From Melampsora larici-populina 98AG31 (taxonomy: Eukaryota; Basidiomycota; Pucciniomycetes; Pucciniales; Melampsoraceae): a stretch of 64,000 nt of DNA. Shown here one piece after another: positions 1 to 9,651 of the stretch. Within the stretch, counting starts at the first letter, position 1, and every line of letters starts with the position of its first letter. The stretch is from NCBI RefSeq assembly GCF_000204055.1, contig NW_006768795.1:195605-259604 (forward strand), read 5' to 3'. Made by a program: the position numbers and the translations under genes. The notes beneath the pieces are model-generated. The model did not search any database. It saw only the letters and a list, made by a program, of their open reading frames with translations, and was not told the DNA's origin.

Positions 1-72
1 GATTCTAGGCATGTTTGAGGGGAATAGGACAGTAGCGGACAGTGGGGCTCTCAAATATTTCATGGGTATCCA

Positions 73-121
73 CATGAAAAACCCGCATGAAAAAACCAAA
101 AAACCATGCGGGTTTTTCATG
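73..121. repeat. Perfect 17-bp inverted repeat (hairpin)
   Basis: CATGAAAAACCCGCATG at 73-89 is the exact reverse complement of 105-121, with a 15-bp A-rich spacer. A third partial arm (TTTTTCATGCGGGTTT) follows at about 125-140. It lies just upstream of the decayed gene at 0.3-2.1 kb. It could be the end of a foldback element or a chance hairpin; no target duplication was recognised. Confidence 0.6.
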
Positions 122-278
122 TGGTTTTTCATGCGGGTTTGCCTGTGGGTTTTAATATTTGTGTACCGCTATTGAAAACACAGGTGGAGGTCTTTTTGGG
201 GTAAGTCTTTTTACGTCTCGTTATCCAGATGAGCGCTATTCCACTTTTACTGATTAAATCTTCTTCTTGAGTGATTAG

Positions 279-2128
279 GAAGCCACCCGTGACAGTGTCT
301 CAACTGAGAAGATTCTCGCTGGCATTGCGAACTTGTCTAAGAAGATTGACTCTGATATCGCCAATCTGTCTGCCAAGGTGGTTGACGAAATTGCGGCTTT
401 GTCCAACACCATTGTGGATCCTTTTCATGCGGTAACTAACAAGGTGGACCAAGTGACCGAGAAAGTTGATCAAATCGAGGATCTCTTGCTTACACCTGGA
501 CCAAATCCAGCCAATCAAGCGCATGCGGGTGCACCAGTTGCTCAAGCTCAAGCACCACCCGCTCAAACTTGGAACTATTCCACGCAGCTCAAAGTAAGTT
601 GTCAATCCCTTGTGATGGTTGTTTCTCTTGCTCAAATATTGGTTACCCAGGACCGTGTGTATGCTGCTGCATACGGAAGGGTTTCCACCCCCGAGATCGA
701 AGCGTACACTAAACGAGAGTCACCCAACGGTGACTTATTAGTGGGTTTGCTTTTTAACACTATCAGAGTGAGTTTCATTGACTGGTTGTGGCGGTTCACC
801 ACTTTCTTCTGCTTGCTCTGCCTTTATATGATTTCTCATATGTGGTTAATCTTCCAGCAAGAGATAAGCAACATCCCGGCCCCTTGGCCCAAACCAATAC
901 CGCAACCGCTCCGCTCGAATGAGCGTGAGCGGAGCGGTTTTGGCATCCGCTCAAACCTCCGCTACCCAGAGCGGAGGCTGCGCACCGCGCTCCGAGGAGA
1001 GGAAAGTCCTGAGCGGAGCATCTCGCTCCGCTCAGAGCCAGGGCTCGAGTCTCTTTTTTATGGCTTTTTTTAGACTTTTCAGGTCTTTTGTAGTGATGAG
1101 CGCCGCACACTGGTGTTGCACTACGCACACCAAAGTAAGAAAAAAAATAAAAAAGAGCAATATTGTGCGTAGTGAGATTGAGCGCAGCACTGCGCTCCGC
1201 TCCCAAAATAGGTCGAAAACCTGAGCGGAGCGTAGCGGTTGCGGTGTTGCCCAAACAACAGCTGCCTCCCCAAATCAACGGGGTAACTGACGTCGCGGCC
1301 ATCAGGAACTACCATAAGCTAGTCAAGACTGCTGGCAAACATGCTCGAGAACGAATGCACCACTTAGTGAGTCTCTTCATTCATTCTTTGGACTCTCATT
1401 TGGGTTTGCATCTTCTCCTCTGTCTTCAATACTCTGACCAATCACTTGATAAGGTGTTACACAATGTTCGAAACCCATGCGAACCAAATGTCCCGCCTGA
1501 GGGCACGATACCCAGTATCAAGAGGCTGATCTATCGGGTAAGTTTTCAAGTTTTTGGTTGATCACTTTGCACAATCACGATCTGACAGTTCTTTTATAGA
1601 TTGCCAATCATTGTGGAGAGGAAACTGATAATCGCAACATTGAAACACTATGAGATCAAACCGAATGGGCTCATCGCTTAAGGATCACGTATTTAGTCAG
1701 TCTCATTCCCACATTGCTCAATTGAGTACCAAATAGTAATGCTAATTGGCACAATCTGAACAGCGTCGTGAAGCCATGCGAATTTTCCAAGTGGTTCGCC
1801 AGGGCGAAGGGAGACCTGACATATGGGCTCGGGTGGACAGACAGCTCCACAAGTTGCGTGTCGAGGGCCCTGTGTACACTACGGCGTAAGTGTTTACCAT
1901 CAGCTACCCTTCTCATTCCCTCTTTTTGCAATCGAGCTAACTTCAATTATCACTTTTGGCTGCTAGCTTTTATAGGCTTGTCTACAATGACGATTTGGCC
2001 AGTCTTGATGGCAATGGCCACATCACCCAAATCAATCCTATGTTGACGTTTGATCTGCCTTCCGAAGAGGCTATACAAGAGGAGATGGAGAGGTTTCAAG
2101 CAGAGGGAATCGGAGCTGGAAATGTATG
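279..2128 (+). pseudogene. Decayed multi-exon hypothetical gene, interrupted by a foldback element
   Basis: Several consecutive exon-like segments on the plus strand are separated by short GT-AG introns: 279-591 (heptad-like stretch with VDQVTEKVDQIEDLL, then Pro/Ala-rich), about 652-768, about 861 to 1366 (contains INGVTDVAAIRNYHKLVKTA after the insertion), and pieces up to about 2128 ending in ...EEMERFQAEGIGAGNV and a stop. The segment at 861-1366 is split by a 355-bp insertion at 895-1249. I could not build one uninterrupted reading frame or find a convincing start. It resembles anonymous multicopy rust genes or transposon-associated genes; no function can be named. The coiled-coil-like N-terminal part is the only visible domain. 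Confidence 0.35.
895..1249. mobile_element. GC-rich foldback/MITE-like insertion with 7-bp target duplication
   Basis: The 355-bp insert starts CAATACCGCAACCGCT and ends with the near reverse complement (...AGCGGTTGCGGTGTTG). It is flanked by the direct repeat CCCAAAC at 888-894 and 1250-1256. The interior is full of GAGCGGAGCG-type words in both orientations, so it can fold on itself, and it is much richer in GC than its surroundings. It has no coding capacity; open frames across it are by-products of composition. It interrupts exon-like sequence of the flanking decayed gene. The superfamily is unknown; a 7-8 bp duplication would suit hAT- or Mutator-like mobilisation. Confidence 0.6.
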
Positions 2129-2434
2129 AAGGACTCTTTGCAGCCGCCAAACAAGCTGAAAGAAATGGATGTTGCTCTTCTCATCAGCGATCAAACAAAA
2201 AAACCTTTGTAAACAAATCATCTACCCTTACTCTCTTCTTGGTTGTTCTACTCGCCCATTTGTTACAGCCTCTTTTTACACCCGTCTGGTGAAGCAATGC
2301 ACTACGCTTTAGGCCTTTTCACCAGCTATGTGCTTCATTTGATTGAGCCACCTGCTCATGCCATGTCCAGATCAGTCCGCCCGGAATAGGCAGTTTTTTT
2401 TGGCCCCGAGAGATGTCCCTCGAAATGGCCTGCT

Positions 2435-2447
2435 GACCGCCTGCAGG
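2435..2447. repeat. Left target-site duplication of the non-LTR element
   Basis: GACCGCCTGCAGG here is repeated exactly at 8341-8353, directly after the poly(A) tail. The pair brackets the retrotransposon and fixes its 5' end at 2448. Confidence 0.85.
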
Positions 2448-2536
2448 GTCAAGAGCCATCAAGGAGGATCATTAGTAACATCGCTTTTGAACGTTCAAGG
2501 TTTTATAATCAATCAAATCACCTCCTTCTAATCATC

Positions 2537-3742
2537 ATGCCGTCGAAACGCCCTCCGGGGACTGACAAAGACAATCCATCTCCCCCGTTGAAAAATCCCA
2601 AACCGAATCAAGTTCCAATGGACCCGAACGCTATGGAAGATGTACTAACTTCATTAGCAAATAACAATTCAAACACAAACGATGTCCTTCTTAAAACGGT
2701 CATCCAAATGATGTCAATGTTCATGGACACAATCAAGAAATTAAATGAGAAAATTGATCGACTTGAAGCAGAACGAAACAAGGAGACCCAGCCGAATTCA
2801 AGTACGCCCATTGAATCCCAACGGACCCCGCCAACTAGACCACAAGCCTGGACGAATCCTTATCCCAAACGTAACCAGCCACAGACTCCGAGACCACCTC
2901 CTGCTAACTCTGAAATCAATAAATTCAAAACTACCTCCTTGATTATTCACAAGACTCCGGGGCTAGAGCCATTCAAGGGTATGAAGAATTCGGAAATTGT
3001 TAAAAGCATCAACGATGCACTTACTAAGGTTGACGCAAAGGTAAATGGCTCACCGATCAAGATAAGAGGAGCCTCAATCCTTACATCCGGCGATATCATC
3101 ATGAATATGGATAATCGATTCATCAAAAATTGGCTCCTTGAAAATAAACACATTTGGACGAAGATCGCACATAAAGACTTCGAAACCTCACAAACCCGAT
3201 ATCCTGTGCTATTCAACTATGTTCCAGCCGATCTCGATGTAGACAGTGCAGATTTCCCTCAACAACTCAGTGCTGAAAACGATATCCCTATCGAGGCGAT
3301 TCACTCAGTCAAATGGCTCAAACACCCTAAAGACACTCAAAAGAAACATGGAACGATCATTCTTAACCTACTCGATAAGGACCTCGCTCACAAAATAGGG
3401 AAAGGTGGCCTTTTTGCGGATTGTAACAGGTTGACGAGTAAACAGTACATTCAGGGTCCCACAATGTGCTTTAACTGTCTTGATTTGTATCACACTCACT
3501 CATCCTGCAATAATATACCTTATTGCTCCAAATGCGGTGACCCACATAACTCCAAGGACTGTGCAAACAATGAGTCTAGTCAAGTATGCGCAAGATGCTA
3601 TCACTACGATTGTCAAAAATCAAAGGATAAGATTGACCGCTTCTCACCTAAATATGAACACTCCCCTAAGAGCCTAAGCTGCCCTCTCAGAAACACAAAA
3701 TTTAAAATTGTTCCCCCATCACTAACCGAAAATGAGTCATAA
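2537..3742 (+). CDS. Non-LTR retrotransposon ORF1 (gag-like, CCHC zinc knuckles)
   Basis: A 401-residue nucleic-acid chaperone-type protein expected to coat element RNA. The N-terminus is Pro/Asn/Lys-rich and includes a predicted coiled coil (about residues 55-80, FMDTIKKLNEKIDRLEAER). A central folded region follows. C-terminal zinc knuckles are CFNC...H....C (CX2CX4HX4C, about residue 312), a CX2CX3HX4C knuckle (about 331) and a further Cys cluster CARC. The stop codon overlaps the start of ORF2 by 11 nt (ATGAGTCATAA), so ORF2 is probably made by termination-reinitiation or a related mechanism. The ATG at 2537 is the first in frame after the presumed 5' end. No disruption was seen. Confidence 0.88.
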   Translation: MPSKRPPGTDKDNPSPPLKNPKPNQVPMDPNAMEDVLTSLANNNSNTNDVLLKTVIQMMSMFMDTIKKLNEKIDRLEAERNKETQPNSSTPIESQRTPPTRPQAWTNPYPKRNQPQTPRPPPANSEINKFKTTSLIIHKTPGLEPFKGMKNSEIVKSINDALTKVDAKVNGSPIKIRGASILTSGDIIMNMDNRFIKNWLLENKHIWTKIAHKDFETSQTRYPVLFNYVPADLDVDSADFPQQLSAENDIPIEAIHSVKWLKHPKDTQKKHGTIILNLLDKDLAHKIGKGGLFADCNRLTSKQYIQGPTMCFNCLDLYHTHSSCNNIPYCSKCGDPHNSKDCANNESSQVCARCYHYDCQKSKDKIDRFSPKYEHSPKSLSCPLRNTKFKIVPPSLTENES

Positions 3743-6700
3743 CAACCTTCTGTTTTCTCCAAACAGCTCACCTATGCCCCAAATTCCCAATTTCGAAGAT
3801 GACCTATCCTCAAATAACGACTCAGTACTCGACATCCCAATTTCACTCACCTATTTTTCGATTTTACACTTTAATTGTCAAAACTCGATCCAAAACACTC
3901 ACGAGGCTCTCACTCACACCCAATATTCAGTTCTATCTCTTCAAGAACCGTGGTTTAATTCCAATTCAATTACTTTCCCTCACCACGAAGCCTGGCACCT
4001 ATTAACAGCCTACGATTATCAACCCACCTCCTGGACAGACAGACCTAGAGTCTGTATATATATCACTAAATTGATTCCAACATGTCAAATCACAGTTTTA
4101 CCAAGCTCGACTGACCTTATACTGGCCGTCGAGATTTCCGACCCGGTCACTCAACAAGTCAAAATTAGGATAATATCGTGGTATAATCCCCCCGGTTCCC
4201 TGAGAGGATTTATTACCCTTGAACACTGGCTCAAGAAAAATCATAAACGCCAAACTCCTACGATACTACTAACCGATTCCAACCTCCACCATCCTATTTG
4301 GAACCCCCCAATGTACCAAACAACCGACACTCAAGCCAAGAAGCTCATCACCCTACTCAGCTCTGCCGGACTTAAACTCACATCACCAAAGGGGGTTCCT
4401 ACCCGCTTCTCGACGGGCACACAACCAACAACTATTGATCTTATATGGGCAAGCTGGAACTTGACAAGCAAGGTCCTGAGCTGTAAAGTACTAACAAACA
4501 GCTTATCCTCTGATCACTTTCCAATAGAAACCCTCCTTGATTTTTCAATTTTTCCTCCTGTTACATCACATTGGGCATTCAAAGTTACTGACATCCAAAT
4601 CCCGTTATTCCACAGTAAAATAACATCCAAACTCCACCTCCTCCCGCCTGAATACATAAATCAAACAGATATCAACTCAGCAGTCAATACCCTCTCAGAA
4701 ATTATATTAACAGCGGCTCAAGATCAAGGAAAAAAAGTCAAGACCAACCTCAACAAACACAAAGCCTGGTGGGATAAAGATAAGTTGAATCCCATTCTTA
4801 AAAATCGTAATCGAGCAAGAAGATGGATGTTACTATCGAACCTACCCGAAGCTCGAAACTGCTATAACGAATGGCAGAAGTTTTTTAAGGACCAAGTACT
4901 CAAGGCAAAAGTCAACCATTGGAAAACCTACCTGGTGTCTTGCTCAGGCAACGACTTGTTCAAAGCATTTAGATATGTTAAACCAAACGCGACAGGCGAC
5001 ATAGCCCCTCTCAAGAAACCAGATGGGTTGGTAGCAACGACAAAAGAAGAACAAGCTCACCTCTTATACTATGGGACATCGGTGGCCCACGCTGAAGCAA
5101 ATCTCTCTGACATCCCCACGGACCTTTGGAATCAAATCCTGACAACTCCTTCCCACTATCCAAAACTAGAGACTCACGAACTTAGGAAGATTGTAGAAAA
5201 TCTACCAAATCGCCGAGCTAAAGGGGGCGACGCCTTGTCCAACGAACTAATCAAATTATCGCTGCCAGCTATCGAAGATGAACTGTGCCGACTCATCAAC
5301 GCATGCTTTTCCAAAGGATTTTTCCCAAACGCTTGGCGTACAGCGGTCACAATTATCATCAGGAAAAGTGGAAAGGACAACTATTCCAATCCCAATTCTT
5401 ACCAACCAATTGCTCTACTAAGCTGCCTTGGTAAAATACTAGAAAAGATTATCACCAGCAGAATCACGTTTTGGGCCGAGTCAAGGAAAATCATAGCAAC
5501 AGGCCACATGGGTGGACGCCGACAACACCCGACAGATGATGCTCTCTTAATACTGTCATCATGGATCAAGGAGAAATGGAGAAACAAAGAAGTTGTCACG
5601 GCCTTATTTCTGGACGTTAAGTCAGCCTATCCGTCTGTCCACCGAGAGAGACTCTGGTCCATCCTACACAAACATCAATGCCCACACTATCTCCTACGAA
5701 TGATCCACGGTTTCCTATCGGAAAGAACAACGAACCTACGCCTACAGGATTATCTCTCTAATACCTTTGATGTAGAAAATGGACTGCCACAAGGCTCACC
5801 ACTGTCAGTTATTCTTTACATCATTTACAATTCTTCCCTCCTCAACACATCCACCATCACCCCCTACTCAACAGACCTTTCAATTGGGTTCATCGATGAC
5901 GTAGTCCATGTGGTCTCCTCACCATCCTTTGAAGAAAATCTAACAAAACTTAGTGTCCACGCTCACAGATCGCTGGAATGGGCTAACACACATGGGGCCA
6001 TCTTCGATAAAAAGAAAGCACAACTAATTCATTTCACCAACAGGAAAAATCCTAATCCGCCCAACTTTCAATTTGGTGAAGTACTACTGAAAGCTCAACA
6101 AGAGGTCAAGTGGCTAGGGGTTTGGTTTGATTCAAAACTTTTGTTCAATACTCACATCCAACACGTGAAAAGAGCCGGGGAATTTACTCTACATCAACTT
6201 CAACGATTGAATAAATGCTATTCAGGTCTCTCACCAGGCGAGGTTAAAAAACTGGTTGTCTCAATCCTAATGCCTAGAATCCTATATGGCAGCTTAATCT
6301 GGCTGACGACAAGAAATTTTAATAAAGCAAACAAAGTGCTAGTTAGCTTACAAAACGCAGCACAACGGCTAATTATTGGTGCGTTCAGAGGAACATCAAC
6401 AGAGATGTTAAATCACGATACATATATGCTACCTTTTCATATCACAGCAACTAAACGACACCATAATTTCCTACTCAAAAGACTCACCTCGCCGGATACT
6501 CACCCAACACATGGATTCATAAATCATGAACTTCGTTTGAAATCTTCCAATCATAAAGGCCCCATTCAAGATTTATTACGACTAGAGGATCTCCGAGAAC
6601 TTACGAAAGAAAAAATTGAAACAATTTATGCTCATTCTTTACCTCCATGGACGAAAGTGTTAGGCTGCCTACATAACCTAGAACTGTCCAAAGAAGAGGC

Positions 6701-7661
6701 CACTGAACTAGTTCCCCAACAAGTCAGTAAAGAAGAAGAGGAAAATGCAATCATTATCTTCACAGACGGCTCAGTTTCAACCGAGGGAGGTGATGCAGCA
6801 GCGGTCACCAAATCAAATACCAAATCTATCTCAATTGGCCAATCCAAAAACTTCTCCAATCACGAAGCCGAATTATTGGGTATTAAACTAGCAGCCCAAC
6901 TAGCTAAGGAACAGCTCAGAAGCAGAGGATCTCCTTCTTTAGACATAGCTATCTTTTGTGATAATCAAGGTGTACTAAGACTAATTCACGATGTTCCCAG
7001 AGCATCTTCAGGTCAACATCTTGTAATCGCGATTCGTACAAACTTCAAATTATTACCAATTGATGCAAACATCCGATTTTACTGGACACCGGGACATAAA
7101 GGTATTGAACTCAATGAGAAAGCAGATGTTGTAGCTAAGGAAGCGTCCACAAAGCAAGCTGAAAACATTAATTTACATGCAAGTTTAGGCAGTTTAAAGA
7201 AACGCACAAGAGAAAATTTTAATATCAAACAGTTAACATTTAGACCAGGTAAGAACACATACTCAACTAATCCGAAGGACATCTCGAAGGCATTAATGTA
7301 TCTGGAAAAAGGCCGAGCAGGGTCAATTTTCCAACTCAGAGCGGGCCACAGCCCACTCAATGATCACCTTTTTAAACGAAAATTAACTGACAGCCCTCTT
7401 TGCAGTACCTGTAGATTAAAAGAGACGACAGAACATTTTCTCTTATATTGCAGCCGATACAAAAAAGCAAGAAAGAACCTAAGAACCAAACTTCGAAAGG
7501 AAGAAATAAGAGTTAATTGGAACAATGCTCAAAAATTATTGGATACACCTCAAGCTTTTTTCCTTTTATCTGAATTTATTCTGAAGACACACAGATTTGT
7601 TCATTTTCATTCTTATTTACAGGACCAAAACCAAGAAAAACGATCGCGGGACAAGAATTAG
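3732..7661 (+). CDS. Non-LTR retrotransposon ORF2: endonuclease, reverse transcriptase, RNase H
   Basis: A 1309-residue intact polyprotein. Residues about 38-260 form an APE-type endonuclease (N of FNCQN, E of LQEPW, a TDSN/H motif, and SSDHFP near the end). Residues about 490-780 form the reverse transcriptase (fingers YQPIALLS, LFLDVKSAYPSV, NGLPQGSPLS, and FIDDV as the active-site box). Residues about 1005-1140 form RNase H (FTDGS, E of HEAELLGI, D of FCDNQ, and the TPGHKGIELNEKAD box). A C-terminal CX2CX7HX4C knuckle lies near residue 1225. It performs target-primed reverse transcription of its own RNA. FIDD in place of the usual YADD/FADD is common in fungal LINEs. Confidence 0.93.
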   Translation: MSHNNLLFSPNSSPMPQIPNFEDDLSSNNDSVLDIPISLTYFSILHFNCQNSIQNTHEALTHTQYSVLSLQEPWFNSNSITFPHHEAWHLLTAYDYQPTSWTDRPRVCIYITKLIPTCQITVLPSSTDLILAVEISDPVTQQVKIRIISWYNPPGSLRGFITLEHWLKKNHKRQTPTILLTDSNLHHPIWNPPMYQTTDTQAKKLITLLSSAGLKLTSPKGVPTRFSTGTQPTTIDLIWASWNLTSKVLSCKVLTNSLSSDHFPIETLLDFSIFPPVTSHWAFKVTDIQIPLFHSKITSKLHLLPPEYINQTDINSAVNTLSEIILTAAQDQGKKVKTNLNKHKAWWDKDKLNPILKNRNRARRWMLLSNLPEARNCYNEWQKFFKDQVLKAKVNHWKTYLVSCSGNDLFKAFRYVKPNATGDIAPLKKPDGLVATTKEEQAHLLYYGTSVAHAEANLSDIPTDLWNQILTTPSHYPKLETHELRKIVENLPNRRAKGGDALSNELIKLSLPAIEDELCRLINACFSKGFFPNAWRTAVTIIIRKSGKDNYSNPNSYQPIALLSCLGKILEKIITSRITFWAESRKIIATGHMGGRRQHPTDDALLILSSWIKEKWRNKEVVTALFLDVKSAYPSVHRERLWSILHKHQCPHYLLRMIHGFLSERTTNLRLQDYLSNTFDVENGLPQGSPLSVILYIIYNSSLLNTSTITPYSTDLSIGFIDDVVHVVSSPSFEENLTKLSVHAHRSLEWANTHGAIFDKKKAQLIHFTNRKNPNPPNFQFGEVLLKAQQEVKWLGVWFDSKLLFNTHIQHVKRAGEFTLHQLQRLNKCYSGLSPGEVKKLVVSILMPRILYGSLIWLTTRNFNKANKVLVSLQNAAQRLIIGAFRGTSTEMLNHDTYMLPFHITATKRHHNFLLKRLTSPDTHPTHGFINHELRLKSSNHKGPIQDLLRLEDLRELTKEKIETIYAHSLPPWTKVLGCLHNLELSKEEATELVPQQVSKEEEENAIIIFTDGSVSTEGGDAAAVTKSNTKSISIGQSKNFSNHEAELLGIKLAAQLAKEQLRSRGSPSLDIAIFCDNQGVLRLIHDVPRASSGQHLVIAIRTNFKLLPIDANIRFYWTPGHKGIELNEKADVVAKEASTKQAENINLHASLGSLKKRTRENFNIKQLTFRPGKNTYSTNPKDISKALMYLEKGRAGSIFQLRAGHSPLNDHLFKRKLTDSPLCSTCRLKETTEHFLLYCSRYKKARKNLRTKLRKEEIRVNWNNAQKLLDTPQAFFLLSEFILKTHRFVHFHSYLQDQNQEKRSRDKN

Positions 7662-7734
7662 AGGAGTTGGAATCCGCATTAATCACAAAGTCTTATCATC
7701 ACACAACTATCGACCCGACAGACTAGGCGCCCCA

Positions 7735-8141
7735 CCTCCTTCCTTAGAATGGGGGACGAGTGGTAAGCAATCAGTGGGCTAGAAAACTGGATCCTCTAAC
7801 ATACATAGATGTCGAAACCACCATCGAAAAACAAGATGGAAAAGGTTTTTCAATAGACTATATGTCACTGTTAATGCATATAAGAGCGGTGTCAAGATTG
7901 GTAAACAATCTACGACGGTACAAACACATTTTAGCTTTCCTTTCCTTCCACCTTAGATTGGGGATGAGTCTGTGGAGCTTAACTGTCACTGTTGCTCAAA
8001 TCCCTGCATTTGTAGGTAACTCCAAGAGAAACGTCGCGAATGGTAAACATCCCCGACAGAACAAACAATCCCTGGGCTCCTTACCTTCCACCTTAGATTG
8101 GGGATGAGTATGTGAACTAAATTGTCACTGTTACTCTCTGT
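7735..8141 (+). repeat. Degenerate tandem repeat in the LINE 3' UTR
   Basis: A unit with the core CCTTCCACCTTAGATTGGGG followed by ATGAGT..TGTG and TGTCACTGTT occurs at 7944 and 8084 (spacing 140 bp), and a more diverged version (CTTCCTTAGAATGGGGGACG) at about 7739. GGTAAACAATC/GGTAAGCAATC words accompany each. Repeated 3' ends of this sort can serve as template-recognition elements for the cognate reverse transcriptase; that role is inference. Confidence 0.6.
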
Positions 8142-8302
8142 TTTCAAAAAAAAAAAAAGAGAAGAAGATAACTTTGCAATTGCGTAACGATATACAGACA
8201 AATCTAATTCTTGTTCCGACTAGATGATCGTATTTTCAGGTGTACTAGTCCCCTACTATGTAATTGTTTAGTTAGTGTAATATGCAATCAAGCAAAATCG
8301 CA

Positions 8303-8337
<35 letters not shown>

Positions 8338-8340
8338 AAA

Positions 8341-8353
8341 GACCGCCTGCAGG
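8341..8353. repeat. Right target-site duplication of the non-LTR element
   Basis: Exact second copy of GACCGCCTGCAGG immediately 3' of the A-rich tail, pairing with 2435-2447. Confidence 0.85.
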
Positions 8354-9651
8354 TTGCACCACGCCTCGCCCTTGGCGCCTCAAGGACGCTCTGTGGCTGG
8401 GCAGTCAGGCCATCTAATTTTGGGAACATGGTCGTCGCCAAACTGACTACCTGCCGGCGGTCAGTCACTCCGCACAGAGCGACCGCCTGGTGGTGGCCGG
8501 CGAGGATGACCTATTGGCGGTCAGGACCCCCCCGTGGTGTACCTGCCATCGGACCACATGTCATGAAACAAGGATGCGATATCAGACTCATCGGTAGTCT
8601 CTGTCTATCTTGAGAGCCTCTACGGAAGTGTTTCTTTGAGGATGCGAGGATTGGTAGCGAGCCACATGCAGCTACGACCTGATCATCGCGCGCATCTTGC
8701 GTTTCCGAAATCTCTCGGAACCAGAAAAGTCAACCAGATCAACTTACCTGATGCACTTCACGCTGGTAAATGATTTTTTTTTCTCGTTCATATTTTGTTT
8801 ATTTCTGTATACATACCAATTTGATATCATTCTTTTTTAACTTTTATTTTGTCAACTTAAAAGAATTGTTTGTTGTGATAATTTCCAAACTGAATGACCA
8901 GATTATCGAGAGTATATGAACCTACCTATGTTTATTTCTATCTAACTGATACAAAAGTTGTTTCTTTGATTGTTTTGAAATTTGTCAACGAATATTTGTT
9001 TTTAGTTTCAAGTTTTTTGCCGACAAATTCCTCTTCTAATGGCCTTTGGTGAATCTTTGTTCAACCCTTTTTAGGAATGTATTGCTAAAGAGTCTCTTTT
9101 CATGATCTCTCAGCCTTTTCATTGGTGGTCTAGATTGTTTCTCGTTGTGCCATGTTTGAATGTTTCAAACAATAGTTATGTTTTCTTTCAAGGAGCTCAA
9201 TGTCTTGAAACGGGACAGTTGAGCAGGGTTCAAAGAAGCATGGTCCGCGAGAAGCCAATACCCTCTGCAAACTCTGCAAGACTTTGATTGGCAAATCTTT
9301 AGTCTTGAAGTTGAAGTGCTTATCAAAATTCCACTCCTATGGAGATAGAGAGTACTGAGGTCTCAAAGTCAAGATGGACAACTTCAAGAAATGTCACGTG
9401 GCTAAAGACTGCTGAGCCCACAAGAGAGACACAATGATCAGAATCACGACGCGTCGAGCCATCAGGCGGCTCACCTGGGGTCATGCCACCGTTGACACGC
9501 GGATCCGAATTTTTAGAATGTGGCCTGTGCTATCCGGTACCTGTATGGTACCGACCTCTGTAGCCACCCGATCTGTCTCAAGTTTCTTTCAGATTTTTCT
9601 TCTTTGAGGGAACTGAGCTCAGCATACCAATCACTCCACCATCCATCCATC
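8354..9651. other. No gene seen; GC-rich repeat then AT-rich spacer
   Basis: Positions 8354-8560 are GC-rich and contain several GGCGGTC/GACCGCC words in both orientations, continuing the repeat into which the LINE inserted. From about 8760 to 9100 the DNA is T-rich without a usable reading frame. The part just before 9652 should hold the promoter of the uL24m gene; I see no clear TATA box. Confidence 0.5.

Larger units (their letters stand above)
2448..8340 (+). mobile_element. Complete non-LTR (LINE) retrotransposon, Tad1/I-like
   Basis: This 5.9-kb element has an 89-bp 5' leader, ORF1 (zinc-knuckle RNA-binding protein), ORF2 (endonuclease, reverse transcriptase, RNase H, C-terminal zinc knuckle), a 3' UTR with a degenerate tandem repeat, and a terminal A tract of about 30 at 8307-8336 followed by CAAA. 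A perfect 13-bp duplication (2435-2447 and 8341-8353) flanks it. Both ORFs are open. ORF2 with RNase H and an FIDDV active site fits the fungal Tad1 or I-related clades. The long pure A tail, perfect duplication and intact ORFs point to recent insertion. It landed in a GC-rich GGCGGTC-containing repeat, whose halves lie at about 2330-2447 and 8341-8560. Confidence 0.9.

Noticed and set aside
796..1302. 168-codon open frame on the minus strand
   Set aside because: Lies over the GC-rich foldback element; openness follows from composition.
8146..8159. A run taken at first as the LINE 3' end
   Set aside because: The exact 13-bp duplication lies after the second, longer A tract at 8307-8336, so the first run is internal.
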